This document shows positions 40,507 through 48,184 of a stretch of DNA of 64,000 nt, piece after piece (positions within the stretch are counted from its first letter, which is position 1; the number at the start of each line of letters is the position of its first letter). Under the pieces are notes generated by a model. The model was not told the origin of the DNA, did not search any database, and was given only the letters and a program-made list of their open reading frames with translations. The DNA comes from RPRB01 sp035519675 (GTDB lineage Bacteria; Myxococcota; Myxococcia; Myxococcales; Myxococcaceae). Location of the stretch: assembly GCA_035519675.1 (NCBI GenBank), contig DATIWB010000025.1, forward strand, positions 1 through 64,000, in the 5' to 3' direction. The position numbers and the translations under genes are program-made.

Positions 40507-41814
40507 TCAGGTCCCCTGGTTCCAGCTGTTGAGGTAGGTCTCCTGCTCGTCGGTGAGGACGTCGATCTTCACGCCCATCGCCTTGAGCTTGAGCCGGGCG
40601 ATCTCCTTGTCGATCTTCTCCGGCACCGTGTAGACGCGCTTCTCCAGCGTCCGGTGGTTCTTCACCATCCACTCGCTGCACAGCGCCTGGTTGGCGAACG
40701 ACATGTCCATCACGCTCGAGGGGTGGCCCTCGGCGGCGGCCAGGTTCACCAGCCGGCCCTCGCCGAGCACGATGACCCGGTTGCCGTTCTTCAGCGTGAA
40801 CTGCTCCACGAACTCGCGGATGACGCTCCGGTCCCGGGCGATCTTCCCCAGGGTCTCGAGGTCCAGCTCGACGTTGAAGTGACCGCTGTTGGCGACGATG
40901 GCCCCGTCCTTCATCGACTCGAAGTGCTCGCGCCGGATGACGTTGACGTTGCCGGTGACGGTGCAGAAGAAGTCGCCGATCCTCGCCGCGTCCTTCATCG
41001 GCATCACCCGGTAGCCGTCCATCACCGCCTCGAGCGCCTTGTGGGGATCGATCTCGGTGACCACCACGTCCGCCCCCAGCCCCTTGGCCCGCATCGCCAG
41101 GCCGCGGCCGCACCACCCGTATCCGGCGACCACGAACACGCTCCCCGCCACCAGCCGGTTGGTGGCCCGGATGATCCCGTCGATGGTGGATTGACCGGTA
41201 CCGTAGCGGTTGTCGAACATGTGCTTGGTGAGCGCGTCGTTCACCGCCACGATGGGGTAGCCGAGCACGCCCTCCCGGGCCATCGCCCGGAGCCGGATGA
41301 CGCCGGTGGTGGTCTCCTCGGTGCCGCCGATCACGCCGGAGAGGAGATCCTTCCGCTCGCTGTGGAGCACGCCGACCACGTCCGCGCCGTCGTCCATGGT
41401 GAGGTTCGGACGGTGCTCGATGGCCGCGTGGATGTGCCGGTAGTACGTCTTGTTGTCCTCACCCTTGATGGCGAAGACGCTGATCCCGTGGTCCACCACC
41501 AGCGCCGCCGCCACGTCGTCCTGGGTGGACAGCGGGTTGCTGGCGCAGAGCACCAGGTCGGCTCCGCCGGCCTTGAGGGCGATGGCGAGATTCGCCGTCT
41601 CGGCGGTGACGTGGAGGCAGGCCGCCATCCGCATGCCCTTGAGCGGCTTCTGTTTCTCGAAGCGCTCGCGGATCTGGTGCACCACCGGCATCGACCGGCC
41701 GGACCATTCGATGCGCCCGCGACCTTTCTCGGCCAGGGCGAGGTTCTTCACGTCGCAGGCCACGGAGGTGGAGGGCTTCTTCAGGGACGAAAGCTTCTTG
41801 GCGGGAACGGCCAT
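40507..41814 (-). CDS. ahcY: Adenosylhomocysteinase (S-adenosylhomocysteine hydrolase)
   Basis: Splits S-adenosylhomocysteine into adenosine and homocysteine in the methyl cycle. 435 residues from the ATG at 41814, with AGAGAGG upstream. Family landmarks in order: KGMRMAACLHVTAETANLAI (substrate site His), CASNPLSTQDDVAAALV, GVIGGTEETTTGVIRL, VNDALTKHMFDNRYGTGQS (catalytic Lys/Asp), the NAD-binding VVAGYGWCGRGLAMRAKGLG, CTVTGNVNVIRREHF, IVANSGHFNVELDL, and a C-terminal lobe beginning LAAAEGHPSSVMDMSFANQA, where the C-terminal Lys-Tyr of the eukaryotic type is replaced by a shorter tail (TYLNSWNQGT). The 128-base leader was examined for an SAH riboswitch and none was recognised. metK is 6.4 kb away on the same strand. 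Confidence 0.97.
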   Translation of the reverse strand: MAVPAKKLSSLKKPSTSVACDVKNLALAEKGRGRIEWSGRSMPVVHQIRERFEKQKPLKGMRMAACLHVTAETANLAIALKAGGADLVLCASNPLSTQDDVAAALVVDHGISVFAIKGEDNKTYYRHIHAAIEHRPNLTMDDGADVVGVLHSERKDLLSGVIGGTEETTTGVIRLRAMAREGVLGYPIVAVNDALTKHMFDNRYGTGQSTIDGIIRATNRLVAGSVFVVAGYGWCGRGLAMRAKGLGADVVVTEIDPHKALEAVMDGYRVMPMKDAARIGDFFCTVTGNVNVIRREHFESMKDGAIVANSGHFNVELDLETLGKIARDRSVIREFVEQFTLKNGNRVIVLGEGRLVNLAAAEGHPSSVMDMSFANQALCSEWMVKNHRTLEKRVYTVPEKIDKEIARLKLKAMGVKIDVLTDEQETYLNSWNQGT

Positions 41815-41942
41815 GTGTCGTTCGACCTCTCTGTCGGGGACGTCGGGGGGGCGAGGCACCCCCGGACGCGGGAGGCTGTACGCCGGGCCGTGCTTCGGGG
41901 GCAAGTGCCTGCTGGGACAGCGGTCCACTCTCGACAGTGGCG

Positions 41943-42587
41943 CTACTCGGCCGGCTTGCTCCGGCCTGCGCGGACCCGCGCGTAGTGACGCCTCGCCTTG
42001 TACTTGTTGCCGCAGGTCGCCATCTCGCACCAGCGGCGAGTTCCGTTCTTGCTGGTGTCGAGGAACATCCAGCCACACCCGTCCAGGGCCGTCGCCTCGC
42101 ACAGCCGGAGGCGCCGCCGCTCGGGCCCGGTGAGCAGGTCCGAGGCGGCCAGGGCGAGCCCGGGGATGAAGGCATCGAGCCGTGCCGACTCCGGCGAGAC
42201 CCAGCGGTACCCGTGCTCCGGAATGCGCACCAGGCGACGGTCGGCCCAGGCGCGGCGCACCTCGCGCTCGAAGGTCTCGAGGGGTTCCGGGGCGGGCTGG
42301 GAGTCCTCGGAAGCGGCGAGGAACACTCGGAAAAGCGCTTCCCGGAAGGACCGGACGCGCGCCAGGGACGCGCGAGCCTCGGCGGGGCGAACCTGGATCT
42401 CCACCAGCATGGGATGGGCGCGCTCCTGGTCCAGCCACCCGGACTGGAGGCCCCACGAGACCAGGTCCTCGGGCGTGGCGAGGTCTTCGCGCGGGTCGGT
42501 CAGGCGGTGTCCGCCCTGGGTGTTGACGAAGTCGAGCACCGGGTGACCGCCGGCCAGCTTGAACCGGTGAGTGCCGGGAAGGAGCAT
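41943..42587 (-). CDS. CGNR zinc-finger / ABATE-domain transcriptional regulator
   Basis: 214 residues. The N-terminal ABATE (stress-linked ligand-binding) domain begins HRFKLAGGHPVLDFVNTQGG, the standard family opening. The C-terminal CGNR zinc finger is at about 160-206: RLCEATALDGCGWMFLDTSK followed by RRWCEMATCGNKYKARRHYA, with the four Cys ligands C-x7-C...C-x4-C and a basic DNA-contact helix. It is divergent from the GST/arginase/M20 operon across about 100 bases containing two inverted repeats, so it probably regulates that operon and itself. Effector unknown. Confidence 0.88.
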   Translation of the reverse strand: MLLPGTHRFKLAGGHPVLDFVNTQGGHRLTDPREDLATPEDLVSWGLQSGWLDQERAHPMLVEIQVRPAEARASLARVRSFREALFRVFLAASEDSQPAPEPLETFEREVRRAWADRRLVRIPEHGYRWVSPESARLDAFIPGLALAASDLLTGPERRRLRLCEATALDGCGWMFLDTSKNGTRRWCEMATCGNKYKARRHYARVRAGRSKPAE

Positions 42588-42603
42588 GCACGCATTCTAA
42601 CTG

Positions 42604-42662
42604 GTCAATGGAACTTGACAGGTGAGAAACGATAGACCCATCTTGCAACCACCGAATCGTTT
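42604..42662. promoter_or_regulatory. Candidate operator region between the CGNR regulator and the GST operon
   Basis: Two inverted repeats occupy the divergent gap: GTCAA (42604-42608) with TTGAC (42615-42619), 6 bases apart, and AAACGAT (42627-42633) with ATCGTTT (42656-42662), 22 bases apart. The first right arm is part of TTGACA, a good -35-like hexamer toward GST, though no clear -10 follows at the right spacing. The gap is AT-richer than its surroundings, as expected for promoters here. Confidence 0.45.
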
Positions 42663-42687
42663 TTCGACGGTTAGCAAGGAGCGTTCG

Positions 42688-43296
42688 ATGAAGCTGTACT
42701 GGCGGCCGCAGACCCGGGCCTCGCGGGTGGAGTGGGTGCTGGCCGAGCTGGAGGAGCCGGTGGAGCGGATCCTCGCCCCGGAGAGCGGAAGCCCGGAGCG
42801 TCTCCGCCTCCATCCGCTCGGGCGCGTGCCGGTGCTGGAGGACGACACCGGGACGCTCCGGTTCGAGTCGGTGGCCCTCTGCACCTGGCTCGCCGACCGG
42901 CATCCGGAGCGCGGACTCATCCCCGCCCCCGGCAGCCCGGAGCGGGCCACGCACGATCAGTGGTTGATGCTGGCGGTGACCGAGGTGGAGCCTCTGCTCG
43001 ACCTGATCTGCCTCCACACCGAGGAGCTGCCCCCGGCCGAGCGGAATGCGGCCGTGGTGCCCTGGGCAGCGGGGCGTCTCGCGGCACCGCTCGCGGTGCT
43101 CGAGCGGGCCGTGGAAGGACGGGCCGCGCTGGTCGGCGACCGGCCCCAGGTGGTGGACCTGGTGCTCGCGGCGATGCTCGCCTGGGCCGGGAGGCAGGGG
43201 CACCTGGAAGGGTTCCCGGCGCTGCGGACCTACCGCGACCGACTGCTACAACGGCCCACGGCGCGCCGGCTCTTCGCCGAGGCGCCGCCGTGCTGA
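42688..43296 (+). CDS. Glutathione S-transferase family protein
   Basis: 202 residues from the ATG at 42688 with AAGGAG 6 bases upstream. The thioredoxin-like half is at about 1-78: MKLYWRPQTRASRVEWVLAE, HPLGRVPVLEDDTG (cis-Pro in RVPVLED) and the glutathione-contact FESVALCTWLADRHPE. The helical half follows, ending LPPAERNAAVVPWAAGRLAA and GDRPQVVDLVLAAMLAW (N-capping box Asp). The first-domain catalytic Ser/Tyr/Cys is not obvious: the usual S-x-x position reads TRAS. It heads an overlapping three-gene operon with an arginase-family gene and an M20 peptidase, possibly for detoxification or thiol-conjugate turnover. Confidence 0.9.
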   Translation: MKLYWRPQTRASRVEWVLAELEEPVERILAPESGSPERLRLHPLGRVPVLEDDTGTLRFESVALCTWLADRHPERGLIPAPGSPERATHDQWLMLAVTEVEPLLDLICLHTEELPPAERNAAVVPWAAGRLAAPLAVLERAVEGRAALVGDRPQVVDLVLAAMLAWAGRQGHLEGFPALRTYRDRLLQRPTARRLFAEAPPC

Positions 43297-44177
43297 CCGG
43301 CGCCCACAGGCCCCGTGCGGTGCTCGACGCTCCCTCCAACCTCGGGCTCGCCCCGCCGGCGCCGGGACGGGAGCCGGGGACCCGACGCATGCCGGAGGTG
43401 CTGCGCTGGAACGGGCTGCGCACCCGTCTGGGAGCGCGTGACGCCGGGCGGGTGGAACCGCCGCCCTACGGAACCGAGGTCCACCGGTGTGGAATCCGGA
43501 ACGCGCAGCGGATCGCGACGTACTCCCACGCGCTCGCCGACACGGTGGCGAGCATCGTCCTTCGCGGCGAGCTGGCAGTGGTGCTGGGGGGCGACTGCAG
43601 CATCCTCCTCGGGAACCTGCTCGGCGCACGCCGCCACGTCGAGCGGCTGGGCCTGGTGTTCCTCGACGGCCACTCGGACTTCGGCACCCCCGAGCGCTCG
43701 GGGACGGCCGGTGCCGCGGGCATGGACCTGGCGCTCGCCGTGGGCATGGGCCCCCCGCTGCTCTCCCGGCTCGCCTCCGGCGGCCCGCTGGTCGAGCAGG
43801 ACTCGGTGGTGCACCTCGGCCTGCGCGAGGAGGACCCCGAGCTGCGCGCCTCGGGCATCGCGGTGCTCGACCTCCAGGAGATCGAGCGGAGCGGCCCCCG
43901 GGCGATCGCCGCCCGGGTCCTCGAGCGGCTGGACCACCACCCCGGCTTCTGGGTCCACCTGGACGCGGATGTGCTGGACGACGCACTGATGCCGGCGGTG
44001 GACTCGCGCGTCCCGGGCGGACTGTCGTACGACGCGCTGGTGGGACTGCTCCGTCCGCTCCTCGCTTCACCGCGCGCGCTGGGGGTGGAGCTCACCATCT
44101 ACGATCCGGACCTCGACCCCGACGGCACCGTGGGCCGGGCGTTCACCGCCGCGCTGGTGGAGGCACTTCGACCGTGA
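43290..44177 (+). CDS. Arginase/agmatinase (ureohydrolase) family protein with a Cys-for-His metal ligand
   Basis: 295 residues from the GTG at 43290, overlapping the GST stop by 7 bases; another GTG at 43320 also fits (VLDAPSNLGL). Family motifs: LAVVLGGDCSILLGNLL, where most members have GGDHS so the first Mn-ligand His is Cys; VFLDGHSDFGTPE (D-x-H-x-D ligands); WVHLDADVLDDALMPAV (S/H-x-D-x-D ligands, DADxxDP relaxed); and the closing GVELTIYDPDLDPDG. Ureohydrolases release urea or similar from guanidino or formimino compounds. With a substituted ligand, a different metal or substrate is possible. It is co-translated with the downstream M20 peptidase (GTGA overlap). Confidence 0.87.
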   Translation: MLTGAHRPRAVLDAPSNLGLAPPAPGREPGTRRMPEVLRWNGLRTRLGARDAGRVEPPPYGTEVHRCGIRNAQRIATYSHALADTVASIVLRGELAVVLGGDCSILLGNLLGARRHVERLGLVFLDGHSDFGTPERSGTAGAAGMDLALAVGMGPPLLSRLASGGPLVEQDSVVHLGLREEDPELRASGIAVLDLQEIERSGPRAIAARVLERLDHHPGFWVHLDADVLDDALMPAVDSRVPGGLSYDALVGLLRPLLASPRALGVELTIYDPDLDPDGTVGRAFTAALVEALRP

Positions 44178-45538
44178 ACCACGACGCACGCGCCTGGGCC
44201 GAGGGCCACCGGGTCTTCTTCGAGGACCGGCTGCGAACGCTGGTCGAGCTGCCCACCATCAGCATGGACCCCGGGCGGGGACCCCAGATGGAAGCCTGCG
44301 CCGAGGCGGCCGTCGGGCTGATCCGCCACTTCGGCGGCACCGCGACCTTGCTCCGGGCCGGCGGCAAGCCGTACGTCCACGGCCGCTTCGGCGACCCGCG
44401 CCGGCCCTCGGTGCTGATCTACAACCACCTCGACGTCCAGCCGGCCGAGGAGCCCGAGTGGAAGGGCGATCCATTCCGGATGCGCATCGACGGCGAGCGG
44501 TACCTCGGACGGGGGACGACCGACGACAAGGGGCCGGCCCTGACCTGCCTCCTGGCCGTCGCCCACGCCGTGCGCCGTGACTCCCGGCTCGGCTTCCAGC
44601 TGCTCTGGGAATTCGAGGAGGAGGTGGGCAGTCCCCATTTCCCCGAGCTGCTCCGCGAGCAACGGTCCGTCCTCGGTGAGGTCCGGGCGGTGCTGGTGTC
44701 GGACACCCTCTGGGTCTCGGCCGAGCAGCCCTCGATGGACGTGGGCCTCCGCGGCTTCCAGGCGCTGCTCTTGAAGCTGAGGACCGCCGAGGTGGACGCG
44801 CACTCCGGCGTGGTGGGCGGCGGCGCGCCGAACCCCATCGCCGGTCTGGCGCGGGTGCTGGCCGCGTGCTTCGACGCCAGCACCGGAGGAATCCTCGTCC
44901 CCGGCGTGCGCGACGGCGTCGTCCCGGTGAGCGACGCAGAGATGGACCTTTACGTCCGGAGCGGCTTCGAGGTGGAGCGGTTCCGGCGCACCTACGGCTT
45001 CCGCCGGCTCCTGGCCAGCGAGCCCCGCGAGCTGCTCCGGCGGCTGTGGACCGAGCCCACCTTCGAGGTCCACGGGATCTCCGGTGGATACCAGGGCCCG
45101 GGCATCAAGAGCATCGTTCCGGCCTGGGCCGAGGCGAAGGTGAGCCTGCGTCTGGTCCCCGGCCAGTCGCCGGCGCACGTCGTGGACTCCATCCGGCGCT
45201 TTGTCGCCGAGCTGGACCCGCTGGTGGAGGTCAACGCGCTCGGGTCGGCTCCCGCCTTCGTCACCTCGGTGGACGCGCCGGAGTGCACCGCGATGAACCG
45301 GGCCTCGGAGCGGGTGCTGGGCAAGGAGCTCGCGGTGACCCGTGGCGGCGGCTCCATCCCCGCGGTCGCCACCATGGCCGAGGCGCTGCGCGCGCCGGTG
45401 CTCCTGATGGGCCTAAGCCTCCCGGAGCACGGCTACCACGCGCCCAACGAGTTCTTCGACTGGACGCAGGCCCGGCGCGGGGTGGAGCTGTACGCGGCGT
45501 GGTTCGAGGAGCTGGAGCAGCTGCCCGGACGGCCCTGA
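44174..45538 (+). CDS. M20-family metallopeptidase (dipeptidase)
   Basis: 454 residues from the GTG at 44174, overlapping the arginase-family stop by 4 bases. Di-zinc M20 motifs: VLIYNHLDVQPAEEPEWKGD (His ligand and Asp), YLGRGTTDDKGPALTCLLAV (bridging Asp), LLWEFEEEVGSPHF (catalytic Glu-Glu), VSDTLW (Asp ligand), and the late SLPEHGYHAPNEFFD (His ligand). The lid domain is DVGLRGFQALLLKLRTAEVD, then AHSGVVGGGAPNPI. This is the PepV/carnosinase-like dipeptidase type. No signal peptide, so cytoplasmic. Likely substrates are dipeptides or gamma-glutamyl/Cys-Gly products matching the GST in the same operon. Confidence 0.93.
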   Translation: MNHDARAWAEGHRVFFEDRLRTLVELPTISMDPGRGPQMEACAEAAVGLIRHFGGTATLLRAGGKPYVHGRFGDPRRPSVLIYNHLDVQPAEEPEWKGDPFRMRIDGERYLGRGTTDDKGPALTCLLAVAHAVRRDSRLGFQLLWEFEEEVGSPHFPELLREQRSVLGEVRAVLVSDTLWVSAEQPSMDVGLRGFQALLLKLRTAEVDAHSGVVGGGAPNPIAGLARVLAACFDASTGGILVPGVRDGVVPVSDAEMDLYVRSGFEVERFRRTYGFRRLLASEPRELLRRLWTEPTFEVHGISGGYQGPGIKSIVPAWAEAKVSLRLVPGQSPAHVVDSIRRFVAELDPLVEVNALGSAPAFVTSVDAPECTAMNRASERVLGKELAVTRGGGSIPAVATMAEALRAPVLLMGLSLPEHGYHAPNEFFDWTQARRGVELYAAWFEELEQLPGRP

Positions 45539-45539
45539 G

Positions 45540-45684
45540 CGAGTGCTACTCCGCGGATGACGGTGAACAGCGCGGTGTTGGCCCCGAGCGCAAGCGCCAT
45601 CGGCAGTACCACCGCGGCCACGAACGCAGGCGAGCGGACGAACAGCCGCAACGCCTCGCGGAACTCCCGACCGAGCCCCTTCAT
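45540..45684 (-). pseudogene. Remnant of a MacB/ADOP-type ABC permease gene (N-terminal 47 codons)
   Basis: Translation from the ATG at 45684 gives KGLGREFREALRLFVRSPAF, then VLPMALALGANTALFTVIRGV. This matches the opening of MacB-like (ADOP) permeases: a short amphipathic helix, R-S-P-x-F, then L-x-L-A-L-G-x-G-A-N-T-A-x-F-x-V. The similarity stops near 45545, right at the end of the M20 gene, and the rest of an 800-residue protein is absent. It is a broken gene end, left by a deletion or by insertion of the GST/arginase/M20 operon. Confidence 0.65.
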
Positions 45685-45755
45685 CGAGCCCGTCCTCGTG
45701 AGCCAGAAGCGTGCCAGGCCCACGCGCCCCAGGTGTCGTCCACGGGGTCACCACC

Positions 45756-46007
45756 TCACTGCCACAGAGGATGCGAGTTGGTCTCTGGCTCCGACACCAC
45801 GACCTGGGTGCGAACCCGGGCGAGCTCGGTCTCGATGGCGGCGATGCGGCTCTGGAGCTCGCGGATGCTGACCTCGTCGCGGTCCGTGACCTTCTGCTCC
45901 TTCACCGGCGCAGAGTCGGTACGCTCCACGTCGGAGGGACGGGGGGCGGCGAGAACGGGGGTGGCGAACGCCAGGACGACGAGCGCCGAACGCAGGATCG
46001 ACTTCAT
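45756..46007 (-). CDS. Small secreted protein with coiled coil
   Basis: 83 residues from the ATG at 46007 with AAGGAGAG about 8 bases upstream. The signal peptide is SILRSALVVLAFATPVLAAP with cleavage near VLA-A. The mature part is charged, with a short heptad-type helix (EVSIRELQSRIAAIETELAR). No family recognised; the shape resembles small periplasmic coiled-coil proteins. A hairpin (46027-46046) precedes its ribosome-binding site. Confidence 0.72.
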   Translation of the reverse strand: MKSILRSALVVLAFATPVLAAPRPSDVERTDSAPVKEQKVTDRDEVSIRELQSRIAAIETELARVRTQVVVSEPETNSHPLWQ

Positions 46008-46026
46008 GGTGTGCTCTCCTTGAGTG

Positions 46027-46046
46027 CGAGCACTGCGGCGTGCTCG
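46027..46046 (-). repeat. 7-bp hairpin upstream of the small secreted protein
   Basis: CGAGCAC (46027-46033) and GTGCTCG (46040-46046) form a perfect stem with a 6-base loop, extendable by G-T pairs. It lies 20 bases before the ATG at 46007, just ahead of the AAGGAG, so it could affect translation or be a leftover terminator. No T-run. Confidence 0.35.
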
Positions 46047-46123
46047 TGCCCAGCAGACTCGATGCGCCTCTGGTCCATTCCTTCGGCCATCGGAATGCAC
46101 GCACACTCGGGTGCGTCAGCTGC

Positions 46124-47311
46124 TCAGCTGCGTTCGATGCGCTCGGCGCCCGAGAGCCGGCGATGCGCCTCGAGCGCGCGGTCGAGCGCGGCGTCGAGCT
46201 CCAGCCGCTCGGACCGACGCATCCGGTGCTCCAGCCGAGGGGCGGGGACGCGAAGCACCCCGGCCTTCCGGTCGATGCGCGGCTCGATGCGCCCCACCAG
46301 CCGATCGCCCCAGAGGAGCGGCAGCACGTAGTACCCGTGCTTGCGCGCCTTTGCCGGGACGTACACCTCCCAGACGTAGTCGAAGTCGAACAGCTGCCGG
46401 AGCAGCTCCCGGTCCCACACCAGCGGATCGAGCGGAGCGAGGAGCGCGACCTCCCGCTTGCGCAGCGAGCCACCACGGAGAAACCGCGCGTCGCTGGCGA
46501 GCATGAAGCGCTCGTCGCGCACGCCCTGCACCCGGACGCGGCGCAGGGTTCCGTCGGCCACCATCGCCTCGCTGAGTCGCGCCCGCTCGAGCGCCGGAAC
46601 CGTCCCCGACCAGATCTCCGCCCCGGCCCGCAGGCCGAGCAGTCCCACGCCGCGGAAGCGGCTGAGGAGCTGGTGACGGCGGACCTCCTCCTCCGGCAGC
46701 CGCGTCTCCAGCAGAGCCTGAGGGAAGAGGCGCTCGATCCGATCATAGACCCGCACGTTTCCCAGGCGCCGGGCGATGCCGATCTGCCCGGTGCGGAAGA
46801 GCGCGTAGAGCACGGCGCGGGGAACGGTCACCTGACCCCAGCCCCAGAGGAAGCGCTGCCCGCCGCGCTCGACGAACGCGCTGCCGGGGAGCGGGCCCTC
46901 GCGGCCGAGCCGTTGGAGAATCCCCGTCGCCAGCTCGGCGTGGCGGTGAAGCAGTCCGCGGTGCGCCTGGTCGCGATGGCGCCACTGCTCCCAGTCCACC
47001 CGGTGCACCGGGAGCTCCTCGACGGGAAGGATGTTGAGCGACTTGTTGTAGGCCTCGAAGAGGCGCCGCTCGGCGGGCAGTCCGTAGAGCCATCGCTCCA
47101 TCCAGCCCCGGCGGTAGTTGCGGATCCGCGCGGCGAGGACCAGGTCGTCATTCCGCGCCCCGGTGACCTCCAGGGGATCGAACTGCACCGAGCCCAGCTC
47201 CCGGACCACCCGGAGCACCGACTCGGCCCGCGCCGGAAGCGCCCGGGGAGGCGCGAGGAAGTGGCGACGGACGAGGAACCGGCGCGCCTGCTCGGCGGTG
47301 AGGTCGAGCAC
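46124..47311 (-). CDS. AlkX/YcaQ-like winged-helix DNA glycosylase (HTH_42)
   Basis: About 395 residues from a GTG at 47311 (VLDLTAEQARRFLVRRHFLA, where the conserved domain begins); an ATG at 47416 would add 35 Pro/Arg-rich residues, and lies only 5 bases after the upstream stop. The catalytic QxD motif of the AlkX subgroup is visible as ELGSVQFDPLEV; these enzymes unhook interstrand crosslinks and bulky N7 purine adducts. Further signatures: NLGLV-type block replaced by RNDDLVLAARIRNYRRGWME, LYGLPAERRLFEAYNKSLNI, WGWGQVTVPRAVLYALFRTG (winged helix), LLAPLDPLVWDRELLRQLF and YYVLPLLWGDRLVGRIEPRI. It is read in line with the peroxiredoxin-like gene upstream. The protein is soluble. Confidence 0.85.
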   Translation of the reverse strand: MLDLTAEQARRFLVRRHFLAPPRALPARAESVLRVVRELGSVQFDPLEVTGARNDDLVLAARIRNYRRGWMERWLYGLPAERRLFEAYNKSLNILPVEELPVHRVDWEQWRHRDQAHRGLLHRHAELATGILQRLGREGPLPGSAFVERGGQRFLWGWGQVTVPRAVLYALFRTGQIGIARRLGNVRVYDRIERLFPQALLETRLPEEEVRRHQLLSRFRGVGLLGLRAGAEIWSGTVPALERARLSEAMVADGTLRRVRVQGVRDERFMLASDARFLRGGSLRKREVALLAPLDPLVWDRELLRQLFDFDYVWEVYVPAKARKHGYYVLPLLWGDRLVGRIEPRIDRKAGVLRVPAPRLEHRMRRSERLELDAALDRALEAHRRLSGAERIERS

Positions 47312-47421
47312 GCCGTGGCCCCCGGCCTCCTGGATCTGTGCCGGGCGCGGGCCGCGCGGGCGCGGAGCATCGAGACCACGTTGAGGTCGACGTCGCGTTG
47401 CCGGCGCCGCGGGCATCGCGC

Positions 47422-48024
47422 TCAGGAGTCGCCCTGCTCGGCCAGCACCTGGGCGCGCGTCCTCCCGTACGGCCAGAAGCGCGCCTTGTCACCGGCGGCC
47501 CAGGCCTGGCGGAGCGTGGGTTCCGACAGGTCCCAGTCCGGGCGGCAGCGCTGGAGCACCGCGCGGAGGTCCTGGCGCAGCTCCTCCACCGTGGGCCGGC
47601 CGAAGAACCAGTAGCCGTTGTAGACGCGGTAGACCTTGAGCCCCGGCTCGAGCACCAGGGTGTGCGGGACCATCGGGTTGTGCGTGGGGTCGGTGTACTC
47701 GGCGATGTCCAGGTCCTTCTGCACCTTCCGCGCGGCGTCGGACAGAAAGGTCCAGTGGGCGTCCATCCCGTTCCGGAACTCGTTCAGCTCCAGCAGCGAG
47801 TCGGTGGAGATGGTCACCATCCGGCAGTAGCCCACCTCCACCTCGCGGTGGAGCTCCACCAGGCCCTCGTGCTGGCGGCGGTCCTTGGGGCAGAAGCCGC
47901 CGCGGCTCAGGACGAGCACCAGCGGATCCGGCCCCTGCAGCTCGGACAGCTTTCGCCGCTTGCCGGTGTGGTCGGTGAGCTCGTAGTCGGGGAACGACGC
48001 TCCGGGGACGATGTCGGCTCTCAC
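47422..48024 (-). CDS. Peroxiredoxin-like (AhpC/TSA redoxin) family protein
   Basis: 200 residues with GTG start. The redoxin fold: IVPGASFPDYELTDHTGKRR, then PLVLVLSRGGFCPKDRRQHE, where the Cys after Phe occupies the peroxidatic position of R-G-x-W-C-P type Prx relatives. VEVGYCRMVTISTDSLLELN and NPMVPHTLVLEPGLKVYRVY complete the fold. A C-terminal extension of about 40 residues (WDLSEPTLRQAWAAGDKARF) is outside the core. It presumably reduces peroxides in the cytoplasm. It precedes the AlkX-like gene closely, giving a plausible oxidative/alkylation stress pair. Confidence 0.82.
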   Translation of the reverse strand: MRADIVPGASFPDYELTDHTGKRRKLSELQGPDPLVLVLSRGGFCPKDRRQHEGLVELHREVEVGYCRMVTISTDSLLELNEFRNGMDAHWTFLSDAARKVQKDLDIAEYTDPTHNPMVPHTLVLEPGLKVYRVYNGYWFFGRPTVEELRQDLRAVLQRCRPDWDLSEPTLRQAWAAGDKARFWPYGRTRAQVLAEQGDS

Positions 48025-48184
48025 CCGCGGGAACTTGGACCGAACCGCTCTTGCAGGTCCAGCGCCCGACCACCGTCACAGTCTCGAGCCCATCCCCCGG
48101 AGCACGCTCCGCAAGAGAGGACCACCAGACCCGATGGTTGAGCAAACGGGGCGGGGGTGCCCAGTCCAGCCGTTCGGACGCCGC

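Noticed and set aside
41815..41942. SAH riboswitch upstream of ahcY
   Set aside because: The leader was read on the gene strand for the GAGGAGCGCUGC core and the matching pseudoknot arm; neither is present. Only GC-rich runs able to form a simple hairpin were seen.
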